NCBI RefSeq assembly: GCF_002940205.1
Contig: NZ_MDSK01000008.1
Span: forward strand, 96,911-160,910
DNA length: 64,000 nucleotides
From: Xanthomonas arboricola pv. guizotiae
GTDB taxonomy: Bacteria > Pseudomonadota > Gammaproteobacteria > Xanthomonadales > Xanthomonadaceae
Reading direction: 5' to 3'
Position numbers and translations under genes: made by a program. The first letter of the stretch is position 1. Every line of letters starts with the position of its first letter. The notes beneath the pieces were generated by a model. The model searched no databases. It had not been told where the DNA came from and worked only from the letters and a program-made list of their open reading frames with translations. Below, one piece after another: positions 1 to 10,879 of the stretch.

Positions 1-426
1 GGCCAGCTTGAACACGATGTCGAGCACGCCCGACTGGGTGTCGTTGAGTTCCAGAATGCGCGCCAGCAGGGCAGGGCCCATCTCGCTGACGGTGGTGCGC
101 ACCGGGTGGCCGAGCTGGCCGTACAGATCCCAGAGCACCACCGGGCTAGCGGCCGGTGCGTAGTCGGCGATGCCGATCTCTGTGGCGCGCTGCAGCACGC
201 CGGCGGCGTCGTCGCCTGCCACCGCCAGGCCGGCGACATCGCCTTTCACGTCGGCCAGGAACACCGGGACACCCATGCGCGAGAAGCCTTCGGCCAGGGT
301 CATCAGGGTCACGGTCTTGCCGGTACCGGTGGCGCCGGCCACCAGTCCGTGGCGATTGCCGAAGCGCCCTTCCAGCACGACCGGGATGTCGTCGGTGACG
401 CCTTTGCCGAGCAGGAACGAGGCCAT
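1..426 (-). CDS. HerA-like / DUF853 ATPase, N-terminal part (runs off window)
   Basis: Only the first 142 codons lie in the window; the gene continues past base 1. The reading starts at an ATG at 426 on the minus strand and stays open to the edge. A clear Walker A motif, GATGTGKT, lies about residues 30-37, followed by FLADVKGD, as in the DUF853/YjgR branch of HerA-like bipolar ATPases. Family members are cytosolic P-loop ATPases about 500 residues long whose physiological role is poorly known, so I give no symbol. The gene is divergent from the lytic transglycosylase gene at 711. The 284 bp between them contain no other gene I can support. Confidence 0.85.
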   Translation of the reverse strand, partial: MASFLLGKGVTDDIPVVLEGRFGNRHGLVAGATGTGKTVTLMTLAEGFSRMGVPVFLADVKGDVAGLAVAGDDAAGVLQRATEIGIADYAPAASPVVLWDLYGQLGHPVRTTVSEMGPALLARILELNDTQSGVLDIVFKLA

Positions 427-710
427 AGCGCAGATCCGGTGGGAAACGCCGGATTCTAGCGGGCAATCCGGCTGGGCGGACCGGGCGGGGCTTGGCCCCG
501 GATTTCGACCGCGCTGTCTGGCTGCCAGCCGCCGACAGGCAGTGCAATGACGCAGCCTGCGCGCCAGTCGCTTGACGCACTTCCCCAAGGCATTCCAGGC
601 GCGCTGCGCCACCGCCAAGCTAACGGCCCACTGACCCTGCCGGCCCCGCCGCCTTGCCCCGGTGTCGCCCCGGCGGCTACCCTGCCTGCCTTTCCGCTGT
701 ACTGCCTACG

Positions 711-2294
711 ATGCCGCTCGCTCATTTTGGTTTGCGCCCATGGCCGGTTCTGGTCGTGGTGGCGCTGATGTCTGTCGTCCCCGCTGCCCACGCCGTTTCC
801 AAACGCGACACGGAGAAGGCCGCCGTGCTCGATGCGCGCATGGCCGCCGCCGAAAAGCGTTACCGCGATGCGCTGGTGCTGGTGAACAACTCCGACCCCA
901 AGGGCACCGCCGAAGGCGATGCCGCGCTGGAGGACATGGAAGACGTCATCGACGCCTGCATCAAGCAGCGCGGCTGCCTGGTCGCCAATCAGCTGGCCAC
1001 CTACAAGCGCCTGCTGAAGGCGCGCGCCGATGCCGAAGCGCCGGCCGCCGAAGACCCGCAGGACGACGACACCCTGCTGCAGGCCGACCCGGACCACCTC
1101 GGCCCGGCGGCGAACGGCGTGCCCGAGGCGGCGCGTGCTGCCACGCTGCTCAACGACCAGCGCCACGATTTCGACAAGATGGTGCAGTACAACCCTGCCG
1201 TGCAGGCCGGCATCCGCCGCTGGCTGACCGACATGCGCCCGGCGCTGCTGACCAGCTACGAGAACTACAGCAACCTGCGCGGGGTGATGTGGCCGGAATG
1301 GCAGAAGCGCGGCCTGCCCGAGGCGCTGCTGTTCGGCATCATGGCCAAGGAATCCAACGGCAAGGTGCACGCCAGCTCGCGTGCGGGCGCGGCCGGGCTG
1401 ATGCAGTTCATGCCGGCCACCGGGCGCCGTTTCGGGCTGGGCCCGGACGGCACCGGCTTCGACACGCGCTTCGATGCACGCAGCGCCGCCGAAGCCAGCG
1501 CCGCCTACCTCAACGAGCGCATGGCCGGGCTCAACCGCAACATCGAGCTGGCGCTGGCCGCCTACAACGGCGGCGAAGGCCGCGCCGCGCGCGTGTTCTC
1601 GCAGAGCGGCGGACGCGGGTTCTGGGAGCAGGACGTCTACAACCAGTTCCCGGCCGAAACCAAGGACTACGTGCCGATGGTGATCGCCGCGGCGTGGATC
1701 TTCCTGCACCCGCGCCAGTACGGTGTGGACTTCGCCAAGCTCGACGCGCAGCCGGCCACGCTGAAGCTGGCCAAGTCGACCACCATCTACGAACTCACCA
1801 TCTGCCTGGGCAGCATGGGCACGCGCGATGGCTACATGCGTGCGCTGCGCAATCTCAACCCGCGCTACGACTCCGATGGCTGGATCCCGGCCGGCACCGT
1901 CATCAACGCCACCAACCGCATCGTTGGCCTGTACACGCGTTACTGCGTGAGCGGCCCGCGTGCGGATCTGGCACGCACCCTGATCACGGCCGATCTCAAC
2001 AACGCCATCGTGCGCAGCAGCGCATCGCCCGAGTACACGCCAAGTGTGGCGGTCGGCGACGTGAGCCCGATGGCCGGCGTGCCGACCACCGTGGCCACCG
2101 GCCAGCCGGCGATCGCCAAGCCCAAGGCCAAGCAGGCGCGCAGCTACACCATCGCCAGGGGCGACACGCTCGGCCGCGTCGCGCAGAAGTACCAGTGCGA
2201 GCTCAAGGCGCTGGCCAAGGCCAATGGCCTGAAGGCGCCGTCGTATGCGCTCAAGCCAGGGCAGAGCATCAAGCTGGCTGGTTGCGATCGCTGA
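711..2294 (+). CDS. Lytic murein transglycosylase with LysM domain (MltD-like)
   Basis: Cleaves peptidoglycan glycan strands with formation of 1,6-anhydromuramic ends in the periplasm. The 527-residue product begins with a signal peptide (hydrophobic run about residues 11-28, ending PAAHA). The SLT domain lies about residues 195-330. It has the catalytic Glu in MAKESNG (about residue 214), then the family motifs AGLMQFMPATG and ALAAYNGGEG. A single LysM carbohydrate-binding domain sits at about residues 477-522. I chose the ATG at 711 because it places the signal peptide at the N-terminus; upstream in-frame starts would bury it. The gene is flanked by a divergent ATPase gene and an intergenic palindromic repeat region. 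MltD proteins usually have more LysM copies, so the exact subfamily is inferred. Confidence 0.9.
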   Translation: MPLAHFGLRPWPVLVVVALMSVVPAAHAVSKRDTEKAAVLDARMAAAEKRYRDALVLVNNSDPKGTAEGDAALEDMEDVIDACIKQRGCLVANQLATYKRLLKARADAEAPAAEDPQDDDTLLQADPDHLGPAANGVPEAARAATLLNDQRHDFDKMVQYNPAVQAGIRRWLTDMRPALLTSYENYSNLRGVMWPEWQKRGLPEALLFGIMAKESNGKVHASSRAGAAGLMQFMPATGRRFGLGPDGTGFDTRFDARSAAEASAAYLNERMAGLNRNIELALAAYNGGEGRAARVFSQSGGRGFWEQDVYNQFPAETKDYVPMVIAAAWIFLHPRQYGVDFAKLDAQPATLKLAKSTTIYELTICLGSMGTRDGYMRALRNLNPRYDSDGWIPAGTVINATNRIVGLYTRYCVSGPRADLARTLITADLNNAIVRSSASPEYTPSVAVGDVSPMAGVPTTVATGQPAIAKPKAKQARSYTIARGDTLGRVAQKYQCELKALAKANGLKAPSYALKPGQSIKLAGCDR

Positions 2295-2375
2295 GCAGCG
2301 CTTGCAGTACCACGTTGGTTAGAGCATCGGCCAGCCGCGCCGGGCCGCGCTCCGTTAGAAGCGGTAGGCCGCCCC

Positions 2376-2520
2376 GTAGGAGCGGACCTGGCCGCGACAA
2401 AGCAGCCCCGGTAGCTCCAGCACAGGCAAGGCCGCTCCAGATCGGAGGCTGGGCGTGCCAAAGGCGCAAGCGCCCCCAGGCTCACTGCGACTGCCACGTC
2501 GCGGTCGGGCCCGCTCCTAC
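2376..2520. repeat. GTAGGAGCGG-type palindromic repeat pair, copy 1
   Basis: The left arm (2376-2399) starts GTAGGAGCGGACCTGGCCGC. The right arm (2498-2520) ends GGGCCCGCTCCTAC and is nearly its reverse complement. The arms enclose about 98 bp. A closely similar unit follows at 2707-2851, and the spacers of the two are also related. This looks like a REP-doublet or MITE-like element typical of Xanthomonas intergenic DNA. No coding capacity is supported anywhere between 2295 and 2884. Confidence 0.8.
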
Positions 2521-2706
2521 AATCGCATCGTTCTTGTGGGAGCCGGAGTGGGCATCGGTGCTGTGGCGAGCGAGCCTGAGTGCGACGCCGCTGTCATGGC
2601 GGCGTTTCGTCGCGGACCCATGCTCCTGCATCGGAGTAGACCATCGAGCTGACCAGCGGAGATCGTCGGCTAGTGCAGGCGTACCGTATCAGTGCGCTGC
2701 GCCGTT

Positions 2707-2851
2707 GTAGGAGCGGACCTGGCCGCGACGAAGCAGCCCGGGTAGTTCCAACGTAGGCGAGGACGCGCTGCATCGAAAGCTGGGAGGGCGACATGCGCCT
2801 GCGCATTGAACGTCGTCGAGAAGGCCCTGTCGCGGTCAGGCCCGCTCCTAC
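2707..2851. repeat. GTAGGAGCGG-type palindromic repeat pair, copy 2
   Basis: Second copy of the unit at 2376-2520 and of the same length. The left arm 2707-2729 reads GTAGGAGCGGACCTGGCCGC onward, and the right arm is 2829-2851. It ends 34 bp from the stop codon of the minus-strand psd gene, so its hairpin may also end or protect the psd transcript; that role is inference. Confidence 0.8.
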
Positions 2852-2884
2852 GACGGCGTCGCTGCGGCTGGCGCGCGGCGGTGA

Positions 2885-3733
2885 TCAGCCCACCTGGCGA
2901 CGTGCGAGCGCTTGCCCCAGGCGCACCGAGGTCTCCGCGGCAAGTCCGCCATCGAGCGTCGCGACACCTGGCGGCAGCAGCACGATCACGGTCGAGCCGT
3001 AATTGAAGCGCGCCATCTCCGCAAACCGCTCCAGCACGATGCCCTTGCCGCGATAGTCCTTGCGCGTGATGCGATCGCCGTAGCGCGGGATCTCCACGCC
3101 GCTCCACACCGTTTCCACCCCCGACACCAGCAGCGCGCCCACCATCACCGAGACCATCGGGCCGAAGTCGGTGTCGAAGTGGCAGACCAGGCGCTCGTTG
3201 CGCGCGAACAGCCGCGGTACGTTGCGCACCGCATCCGGGCCAACGCTGAACAGGCGGCCGGGCACGTGCACGGTCTCGCGCAAGGTGCCGGTCCACGGCA
3301 TATGCACGCGGTGGTAGTCCTTGGGCGAGAGGTAGACGGTGGCGAACAGGCCGTCGTTGAACGGCAATGCCGCTTCGGCGTCGCCGAGCAATTCGGCGGC
3401 AGTGAACGACTGTCCCTTGGCCTGGAAAATGCGGCCGTTCTCGATCGGGCCGAGCTGGCTGATGCGGCCATCGGCGGGCATCAGCAGCGCCGCAGGATCG
3501 GGGTCGGGCACGCGTGCGCCCGGCTTCAGGGCGCGGGTGAAGAACGCATTGAAGGTGGGATAGGCGCGCGGGTCCGGTTCCAGTGCCTCGCCCAGGTCCA
3601 CGCCGAACTTGCGCGTGACCGTGTCGATCAACCATTGCTTGGTGGACGGCGTATCGGAATAGGCCAGCGCGCGCGCCAGCGAGGACAGCAACCGGTGCGG
3701 CAGCACGTAGGTCAGGGAAGTGACGAGACTCAC
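2885..3733 (-). CDS. psd: Phosphatidylserine decarboxylase proenzyme
   Basis: Converts phosphatidylserine to phosphatidylethanolamine at the inner membrane. The 282-residue proenzyme cleaves itself at a Gly-Ser bond. The motif NYGST (residues 244-248) places the future pyruvoyl Ser at residue 247; most relatives have LGST. The other catalytic-triad elements are visible as PADGR (Asp88) and the His pair in YHRVHMP (141-144). The start is a GTG at 3733 (VSLVTSLTY...), which gives the normal family length; the frame is open further upstream but only over the SCO gene. It overlaps the SCO gene stop by 4 nt, so the two are probably co-transcribed. Confidence 0.95.
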   Translation of the reverse strand: MSLVTSLTYVLPHRLLSSLARALAYSDTPSTKQWLIDTVTRKFGVDLGEALEPDPRAYPTFNAFFTRALKPGARVPDPDPAALLMPADGRISQLGPIENGRIFQAKGQSFTAAELLGDAEAALPFNDGLFATVYLSPKDYHRVHMPWTGTLRETVHVPGRLFSVGPDAVRNVPRLFARNERLVCHFDTDFGPMVSVMVGALLVSGVETVWSGVEIPRYGDRITRKDYRGKGIVLERFAEMARFNYGSTVIVLLPPGVATLDGGLAAETSVRLGQALARRQVG

Positions 3734-4380
3734 GGAGCGGTTACCTTGGTCAGTTGCTGGAGGTCGGCGGCGATCGCCCTGGGGTCGAGCGGGGGACGGA
3801 TCAATCCGGCCAGGCGGCCCCGCGGGTCGAGCACGGCGATGCCGGCCGAGTGATCCATGCTGTAGTCGTTGGGATTGTCCGCAAAGCCCTTGCCCGGCAC
3901 TTTCTGGAACACGAAGCCCAGCGCGGTGGCGAAGCGCTGCAGCGCCGGCACCTCGGCGGTGGCGGCCAGGGTGTCCTTGTGGAAGGCATGCGCGTATTCG
4001 CCCAGGCGGGCGGGCGGGTCGCGCTGCGGGTCCACCGACACGAACAGCACGCGCGGGCGCAGGCCATCGGGGATGCTTTCCCACTGCTGCTGCGCCACCG
4101 CCAGATCGGTCAGCGTGGTCGGGCAGACGTCCGGGCAGAACGTGAAGCCCAGGAACACCAGCGTCCAATGTCCCTTCAGCTCACCGGGGACCAGCTGGGT
4201 GCCGTCGGACTGGCGCAGGCTGAACTGCGGCAGCGTGCGTGGCTGCGGATAAAAGGTGATGGTGCTGGTGGGCGGCCAGGGCGAGCTGGGCGCGGCGCCG
4301 AGAAACTTCTGGCCCAGCAACAGCCCCAGGCCGGCGGCCAGCGCCACCAGCAGCACGATGCCGGTATTGCGATTGAACAT
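3730..4380 (-). CDS. SCO1/SenC/PrrC-family copper chaperone
   Basis: Thioredoxin-fold protein anchored in the inner membrane and facing the periplasm. The family delivers copper to the CuA site of cytochrome oxidase or acts in redox sensing. The 216-residue product has an N-terminal membrane anchor (about residues 7-27). The copper-binding CPDVC pair (Cys82, Cys86) and the third ligand His177 in SMDHSAG are all present. The ATG at 4380 is chosen; a GTG 12 nt upstream is possible. The stop overlaps the psd start by 4 nt. No cytochrome oxidase genes are in the window, so the specific client is unknown. Confidence 0.9.
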   Translation of the reverse strand: MFNRNTGIVLLVALAAGLGLLLGQKFLGAAPSSPWPPTSTITFYPQPRTLPQFSLRQSDGTQLVPGELKGHWTLVFLGFTFCPDVCPTTLTDLAVAQQQWESIPDGLRPRVLFVSVDPQRDPPARLGEYAHAFHKDTLAATAEVPALQRFATALGFVFQKVPGKGFADNPNDYSMDHSAGIAVLDPRGRLAGLIRPPLDPRAIAADLQQLTKVTAP

Positions 4381-4425
4381 GGCGGTTTCCACTGCAACGG
4401 ACGCTCATGATACCGATCCGACCTC

Positions 4426-4431
4426 TATAAT
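4426..4431 (+). promoter_or_regulatory. Candidate -10 box for prmB
   Basis: A perfect TATAAT lies 30 bp upstream of the prmB ATG, in the divergent gap between the SCO gene and prmB. No good -35 hexamer was found at the expected spacing, so this is only a candidate. Confidence 0.4.
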
Positions 4432-4460
4432 CGGGGGCCGATTCCTCTTTAGTTGTTGCC

Positions 4461-5387
4461 ATGACTGCCGCCGCGGCCGACGAACTGCACACCATCATCG
4501 ACCTGATCCGCTACGGCACCAGCCGTTTCAATGCAGCCGGTCTGACCTTCGGCCATAGCTACGACAACGCGCTGGACGAAGCCACCCAGCTGGTCCTGCA
4601 CAGCCTGCATCTGCCGCACGATCTGGGCCCGGCCTACGGCCAGGCGCGTTTGCTGCGCTCGGAAAAAGAGCAGGTGCTGGGCTTGTTCGAGCGCCGCATC
4701 AGCGAGCGTGTGCCGGCGGCGTACCTGACCGGCGAGGCCTGGTTCGCCGGGCTGAGTTTCAAGAGCGATGCGCGCGCGCTGGTGCCGCGTTCGCCGATCG
4801 CTGAATTGATCGAAGCCGGCTTCGAGCCCTGGCTGGGCGGCCGCGAAGTCACCTGCGCGCTGGACCTGTGCACCGGTTCGGGCTGCATCGCGATCGCCAT
4901 GGGCCACTACAACCCGCAGTGGGACGTGGACGGCGTGGACATCAGCGACGATGCGCTGGCACTGGCCGCCGAAAACAAGGCGCGCCTGCACGCCGACAAC
5001 GTCACCCTGCTCAAGTCGGACCTGTTCGCCGGGCTGGGTGGCCGCCGGTACGACCTGATCGTCACCAATCCGCCGTACGTCACCAACGACGAAACCGACG
5101 CGCTGCCGCAGGAATATTCCTACGAGCCGGAGCTGGGTCTGCGTGCGGGCGACGACGGCCTGGATCTGGTGCTGAAGATCCTGCGCGATGCGCCGCAGCA
5201 CCTCAGCGAAGACGGTCTGCTGATCTGCGAAGTGGGCGAGTCCGAGCAGCACCTGATCAAGCTGCTGCCGGAAGTGGATCTGGCCTGGGTCGAGTTCAAG
5301 GTCGGGCAGATGGGCATCTTCGCGGTCGAATGCCGCGAGCTGATCGCGCACGGCGCACGCATCGCCGAGCTGGCCGCGCAGCGATGA
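4461..5387 (+). CDS. prmB: 50S ribosomal protein L3 N5-glutamine methyltransferase
   Basis: SAM-dependent methyltransferase expected to methylate a glutamine of ribosomal protein L3. The 308 residues show a helical N-terminal substrate-recognition domain and a Rossmann methyltransferase domain. That domain has the SAM motif DLCTGSGC (135-142) and the amide-methylating signature NPPYV (203-207). PrmB is separated from its paralogue PrmC by the N-terminal RYGTSRFN region and by the gene's position directly before aroC, an arrangement common in gammaproteobacteria. The stop is 10 nt before the aroC start, which suggests an operon. A perfect TATAAT lies 30 nt upstream of the start. Confidence 0.93.
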   Translation: MTAAAADELHTIIDLIRYGTSRFNAAGLTFGHSYDNALDEATQLVLHSLHLPHDLGPAYGQARLLRSEKEQVLGLFERRISERVPAAYLTGEAWFAGLSFKSDARALVPRSPIAELIEAGFEPWLGGREVTCALDLCTGSGCIAIAMGHYNPQWDVDGVDISDDALALAAENKARLHADNVTLLKSDLFAGLGGRRYDLIVTNPPYVTNDETDALPQEYSYEPELGLRAGDDGLDLVLKILRDAPQHLSEDGLLICEVGESEQHLIKLLPEVDLAWVEFKVGQMGIFAVECRELIAHGARIAELAAQR

Positions 5388-5397
5388 GCCTGCGCGC

Positions 5398-6501
5398 ATG
5401 AGTGCCAATTCGTTCGGCAAGCTGTTCACTGTCACCACCTTCGGCGAGTCGCATGGGCCGGCGATCGGCTGCGTGGTCGATGGCTGCCCTCCCGGCCTGG
5501 AGATCGCGCCGGAAGACTTCACCCACGATCTGCAGCGGCGTGCATCCGGCAAGAGCCGGCACACCTCGGCACGCCGCGAGGCCGACGAGATCGAGATCCT
5601 GTCCGGCGTTTATGAAGGCCGCACCACCGGCACGCCGATCGGCCTGCTGATCCGCAACACCGATCAGCGCAGCAAGGACTACAGCAACATCGCCCAGCAG
5701 TTCCGCCCCGGGCACGCCGACTACACCTATTGGCAGAAGTACGGCATCCGCGATCCGCGCGGCGGCGGGCGTTCGTCCGCGCGCGAGACCACCATGCGCG
5801 TGGCCGCCGGGGTGATCGCCAAGAAGTGGCTCAAGCAGCGCTACGGCGTGCTGGTGCGCGGATTTCTGTCGCAGCTGGGCGAGATCCGCCCCACCGGTTT
5901 CGACTGGAATGCGGTCGAGGACAATCCGTTTTTCTGGCCGCATGCCGAGCAGGTGCCGGAGCTGGAGACCTACATGGACGCGCTGCGCAAGTCCGGCGAC
6001 TCGGTCGGCGCGCGCGTGGACGTGGTGGCCGGCGGCGTGCCGGCGGGCTGGGGCGAGCCGATCTACGGCAAGCTCGATGCCGAACTGGCCGCCGCCTTGA
6101 TGAGCATCAATGCGGTCAAGGGCGTGGAAATCGGCGACGGCTTCGCCAGCGCCGCGCAGAAGGGCACCGAACACCGCGACCTGATCACCCCGGAAGGCTT
6201 TCTCAGCAATCATGCCGGCGGCATCCTGGGCGGCATTTCCACCGGCCAGGCGATCACCGCCTCGATGGTGCTCAAGCCGACCTCCAGCCTGCGCCTGCCC
6301 GGCGCGAGCGTGGATGCGGACGGCGCGGTGGTCGATGTGATCACCACCGGCCGCCACGACCCGTGCGTGGGCATCCGCGCCACCCCGATCGCCGAGGCGA
6401 TGATGGCGCTGGTGTTGATGGACCAGGCCTTGCGTCATCGCGCCCAGTGCGGCGATGTCGGCGAGGTGGCGCCACGTATTCCCGGTCAGGCCGATGTCTG
6501 A
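5398..6501 (+). CDS. aroC: Chorismate synthase
   Basis: Last step of the shikimate pathway: 5-enolpyruvylshikimate-3-phosphate to chorismate, using reduced FMN. The 367-residue product is full length. It carries the family signatures [10 protein letters not shown] near the N-terminus, [11 protein letters not shown], and [10 protein letters not shown]. Chorismate feeds the tryptophan genes found 8-10 kb downstream. The start ATG is 10 nt after the prmB stop, and the 3' end overlaps the next gene by 8 nt, so translation is probably coupled. Confidence 0.97.
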   Translation: MSANSFGKLFTVTTFGESHGPAIGCVVDGCPPGLEIAPEDFTHDLQRRASGKSRHTSARREADEIEILSGVYEGRTTGTPIGLLIRNTDQRSKDYSNIAQQFRPGHADYTYWQKYGIRDPRGGGRSSARETTMRVAAGVIAKKWLKQRYGVLVRGFLSQLGEIRPTGFDWNAVEDNPFFWPHAEQVPELETYMDALRKSGDSVGARVDVVAGGVPAGWGEPIYGKLDAELAAALMSINAVKGVEIGDGFASAAQKGTEHRDLITPEGFLSNHAGGILGGISTGQAITASMVLKPTSSLRLPGASVDADGAVVDVITTGRHDPCVGIRATPIAEAMMALVLMDQALRHRAQCGDVGEVAPRIPGQADV

Positions 6502-7576
6502 GTCGCGTCGCGCCAGGGTGTGGGTCAGCCAGCCGTTGTTCGACGATGTCGTCGCGCAGCTGGGCGAGCATTTCGAGCTGACCACCACCGCGCGCGTCAG
6601 CGCGTATTCGCCGGCCGAGCTGGCTGCGCGGCTGGCATCGCTGGACGGTGCGCTGATCACCCTCAACGAGCGTATCGGCGCGGCGGAAATCGCCTCCGCG
6701 CCGCAGCTGCGCGCGATCGCCAACGTCGGCGTGGGCTACAACAACCTGGATCTGGACGCGCTCAGCGCTGCCGGCATCCTGGCCAGCAACACCCCGGATG
6801 TACTGACCGAGACCACCGCCGATCTCGGCTTTGCCTTGCTGATGGCCACCGCGCGCCGCATCACCGAAGCCGAGCGCTGGCTGCGCGACGGGCAGTGGGG
6901 GCAGTGGTCGTTCAAGACCATGCTCGGCGCCGATCTCCACGGCAGCACGCTGGGCATCCTGGGCATGGGCCGGATCGGGCAGGGCATCGCCCGCCGCGGC
7001 GCGCATGGCTTCGGCATGCGCGTGCTGTATCACAACCGCAGCCAGCTGCCGGCCACCACCGAACAGGCGCTCGGCGCGCAGTACGTGGACCTCGATACGT
7101 TGCTGGCGCAGTCCGATCACCTGGTGCTGGTGCTGCCGTACACCAGGGACTCGCACCACATCATCGATGCCGCGGCGCTGGGCAGGATGCGCCCCACCGC
7201 CACGCTGGTGAATATCGCGCGCGGCGGCCTGGTCGATGAAATCGCGCTGGCCGATGCGCTTGCCAACGGGCGTCTGGCCGGTGCCGGCCTGGATGTCTAC
7301 GAAGGCGAGCCGTTCGTCCGTCCCGAGCTGCTGGCCCTGCGCAACGTCGTGCTCACCCCGCATATCGGCAGCGCCAGCCTGGCCACGCGCCGCGCGATGG
7401 TGCAGCTGGCGGTGGACAACCTGATCGCCGCGCTGGGCAAAGGCGCCAATGCCGGCCATCCGCCGAGCGCGCTGAATGCCGATGCGGTGGCTGCTGCCAA
7501 ACAGGGCGGCGCGCGCGCTGGCGAAGCGACCAGCACCGGCACCGGCACCGGCAAAACCATCACGACCAAACGATAG
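6494..7576 (+). CDS. D-2-hydroxyacid dehydrogenase (glyoxylate/hydroxypyruvate reductase type)
   Basis: NAD(P)-dependent reductase of the D-isomer 2-hydroxyacid dehydrogenase family; glyoxylate or hydroxypyruvate is the likely substrate. The 360 residues include the dinucleotide-binding motif [10 protein letters not shown]. The catalytic Arg, Glu and His lie in [17 protein letters not shown] and TPHIGSAS. The ATG at 6494 is inside the end of aroC (8-nt overlap). The product has a low-complexity C-terminal tail ([12 protein letters not shown]) beyond the catalytic core. Substrate specificity cannot be read from sequence. Confidence 0.9.
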   Translation: MSESRRARVWVSQPLFDDVVAQLGEHFELTTTARVSAYSPAELAARLASLDGALITLNERIGAAEIASAPQLRAIANVGVGYNNLDLDALSAAGILASNTPDVLTETTADLGFALLMATARRITEAERWLRDGQWGQWSFKTMLGADLHGSTLGILGMGRIGQGIARRGAHGFGMRVLYHNRSQLPATTEQALGAQYVDLDTLLAQSDHLVLVLPYTRDSHHIIDAAALGRMRPTATLVNIARGGLVDEIALADALANGRLAGAGLDVYEGEPFVRPELLALRNVVLTPHIGSASLATRRAMVQLAVDNLIAALGKGANAGHPPSALNADAVAAAKQGGARAGEATSTGTGTGKTITTKR

Positions 7577-7607
7577 GGAACCTCCGCGGCCAGCTTTGGA
7601 GGTTCCC
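7576..7607 (+). terminator. GC-rich hairpin between the dehydrogenase and asd
   Basis: A perfect 10-bp stem, GGGAACCTCC (7576-7585) paired with GGAGGTTCCC (7598-7607), encloses a 12-nt loop and starts at the last base of the dehydrogenase stop codon. There is no strong U-tract directly after it, so it may be a weak terminator or an RNA-stability element in front of asd. Confidence 0.4.
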
Positions 7608-7663
7608 CGAACCCACTGCGCAAGCGCGTTCCCCCTCTTTTCTTATTCGATAAAGACAATCTC

Positions 7664-8689
<1,026 letters not shown>

Positions 8690-8694
8690 GCGCG

Positions 8695-8762
8695 GTAGGA
8701 GCGCGCTGGCGCGCGATGGAGCCTTCCCTGTGATGCCTCATCGCGCGCAAGCGCGCTCCTAC
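8695..8762. repeat. GTAGGAGCGCGC palindrome (REP-like hairpin) after asd
   Basis: A long hairpin with 24-nt arms, GTAGGAGCGCGCTGGCGCGC (start of 8695-8718) against its near-complement at 8739-8762, with about 20 nt between. It shares only the GTAGGAGCG tip with the repeats at 2376-2851, so it is a different repeat class. It may end or stabilise asd mRNA. Confidence 0.75.
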
Positions 8763-8881
8763 CAATGCGCTGCCGATGAGCTGCAGGATTTCGCATCGCG
8801 GCATCGCGGCATCGCAGCGGCAGCTGCGCTCTGCGGCGGGTCGCCGACTTTTTCGCTCATGCAGCGGCTATATTGATGCCC

Positions 8882-10879
8882 ATGAAACATAGGGGCGGGG
8901 GCGCGATGCGTCCGATACAAGGGATAGGTGCGCTGCTGCTGATGGCCTGCAGCGGCGCTGCCATGGCGTTGGGCTTGGGCGATATCCGGGTGCTGTCCAG
9001 GCCCGGGCAGCCGTTGGTGGCCGAGATTCCGGTCATCTCCAACGAGCCGGGCGAACTCGACAACGCACGCGTGGCGCTGGCATCGGCCACCACGTTTGCA
9101 CGGGTCGGCCTGGAACGCCCGCAAGGCCTGGTCAGCAACCTGCAATTCCAGTTCGCGCAGGACGTGCGCGGGCGTGCGGTGATCCGCGTGACCAGCAGCC
9201 AGGCGGTGGAGCAGCCGGCGATCAACTTCCTGATCGAGGTGGAGTGGGGCCAGGGCCGGCTGGTGCGCGAATATTCCGCACTGGTCGATGCGCCCAATAC
9301 CGCCGCAGCGATCGCCGAGCCGGCTATCGAGGCGCCGCGCGCCGGGGCCAGCAACGCTATCGTGCGCGCGGCGGCCGCCGGGCCCGCTGCCGCTGCCGAA
9401 CGCGCCGGGCAGGCCGCCGACGCGGCGGCGCCCGGTGCACGTTCCAGCATGCGCGCTGCCGCGCCGGTGCCGGCTGGCGATGCGCTGCCGGCGGTGCGCT
9501 CGGGCCAGACCTTGTCGGAGATCGCTGCCGCGGTGGCCCGTTCCAGCGGGCATTCGCTCGACCAGACCATGCTGGCGCTGCTGCGTACCAACCCGGACGC
9601 CTTCATCGGCGGCAACATCAATCGGTTGAAGCAGGGCGCAGTGCTGCGCACCCCGCAGGAGGATGCGCTGGCGCAGGTCGGCGCCGCCGAAGCGGCGGTG
9701 ATGGTGCGCGAGCAGGCCGCGCAGTGGCGTCAGGCGCGCTCGGCGATTCCGCAGCCGGCCGAGGCCGGTGCTGCCGCCGCAACGCCCACGCCCGCCGCCG
9801 CAGCAGCGGCGTCGGCAGGTGCCGGCGCGCGGCTCGAGATCGCCCCTGCGGTGGCGAGTCAAACCAACACCGCCGGCGCCACGTCCGGCACCAGTGCCGA
9901 AGGCGAGGGCGACATGGCGGCCAATCAACAGTTGCAACAGGCCAGGGAAGACATCGCCACCCGCGATGCGGAATTGCAGGATCTGCGCACCCGCGTGGCC
10001 GATCTGGAAAAGCTCAAGCAGCAACAGCAAGCCTTGATCGCGATGAAGGACACCGACCTGGCGGCCGCGCAGAAGCGGCTGTCGGAGACGCCGGCTGCGG
10101 CACCGCAGGGCAGCGGGTTCCCGCTGTGGCTGATCGGTGGCCTGGTGTTGATCGTCGCGGCGGTCGTCGCCTGGCTGGCGGCACGCCGGCGCAAACCCTC
10201 GCCGCTGCCGCCGTTGCCGCGGCGTCCGTTCGACTTCGTGCCTGCCGGTGCTGCGGCAGACGCCGCCGCGCCGCTGGACGATGCGCAGGCCACCGTGCCC
10301 AGCGAGCACGATGTGCTGCACGACCCCGAATTCGAGCAGGCCGACCTGCGCGAAGACGAACGCGCCCGCCAGACCCAGCAACCGCTGTCCGATGTGCTGC
10401 GCCGCGAGCCGCTGCCGTCCGAGCCTGCCGCCGCGCCGCCGGTGCTCGCCAGCGAGGACTGGCGCTCGTTGCGCGCAACGCCGCCAGCGCCTCCGGTAGC
10501 GCATCCGGCGTTCGTCGCGCCCGAGGACGCGGTGCCGGAGCAACCGGGGTCCGCGCACGCGCAGCCGGAAGACGGCGCGCCGCCGCACGTCGACGTCGCG
10601 CACGCCAGCAACGATCTTCCGCCGGGCGTGCCGTTTGCATCGGTCGCCACGCAGGACCGCCTGGATATCGATCCGGCACCCATCGCGCCGGCCGCTGCAC
10701 CCAGCGCGGTGAACAGCAGGGAGTTCGCCTCGGCAGGGCGCGATCGTCTGGAGCTGGCCGTGGCCTACATGGACCTTGGCGACAGCGACACCGCACGCGG
10801 CCTGTTGCTGGAAGTCGCGGCAACCGGCGACGCGGCCAGCCGCGCCGAGGCCGCCGAACTGCTGGAACGCCTGGCATGA
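8882..10879 (+). CDS. fimV: FimV-like motility/pilus hub protein
   Basis: Inner-membrane protein with a large periplasmic region; FimV proteins organise type IV pili and polar signalling. The 665-residue product has a signal peptide and then the FimV N-terminal domain (GDIRVLSRPGQPLVAEI). A LysM-like peptidoglycan-binding segment (about 200-260), a coiled coil (about 340-395) and one membrane helix (PLWLIGGLVLIVAAVVAWLA) follow. After a long acidic cytoplasmic linker, the conserved C-terminal TPR-like end (VAYMDLGDSDTARGLL) closes the protein. Start choice: ATG 8882, or ATG 8906, which has a better Shine-Dalgarno (AGGGG). The stop overlaps the next ORF by 4 nt (ATGA). Confidence 0.88.
   Translation: MKHRGGGAMRPIQGIGALLLMACSGAAMALGLGDIRVLSRPGQPLVAEIPVISNEPGELDNARVALASATTFARVGLERPQGLVSNLQFQFAQDVRGRAVIRVTSSQAVEQPAINFLIEVEWGQGRLVREYSALVDAPNTAAAIAEPAIEAPRAGASNAIVRAAAAGPAAAAERAGQAADAAAPGARSSMRAAAPVPAGDALPAVRSGQTLSEIAAAVARSSGHSLDQTMLALLRTNPDAFIGGNINRLKQGAVLRTPQEDALAQVGAAEAAVMVREQAAQWRQARSAIPQPAEAGAAAATPTPAAAAAASAGAGARLEIAPAVASQTNTAGATSGTSAEGEGDMAANQQLQQAREDIATRDAELQDLRTRVADLEKLKQQQQALIAMKDTDLAAAQKRLSETPAAAPQGSGFPLWLIGGLVLIVAAVVAWLAARRRKPSPLPPLPRRPFDFVPAGAAADAAAPLDDAQATVPSEHDVLHDPEFEQADLREDERARQTQQPLSDVLRREPLPSEPAAAPPVLASEDWRSLRATPPAPPVAHPAFVAPEDAVPEQPGSAHAQPEDGAPPHVDVAHASNDLPPGVPFASVATQDRLDIDPAPIAPAAAPSAVNSREFASAGRDRLELAVAYMDLGDSDTARGLLLEVAATGDAASRAEAAELLERLA

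Noticed and set aside
456..1709. Long open frame antisense to the lytic transglycosylase gene
   Set aside because: It is a mirror of GC-rich codon use. The plus-strand frame has a signal peptide, SLT and LysM motifs, while the antisense product shows only low-complexity His/Arg/Gly-rich sequence.
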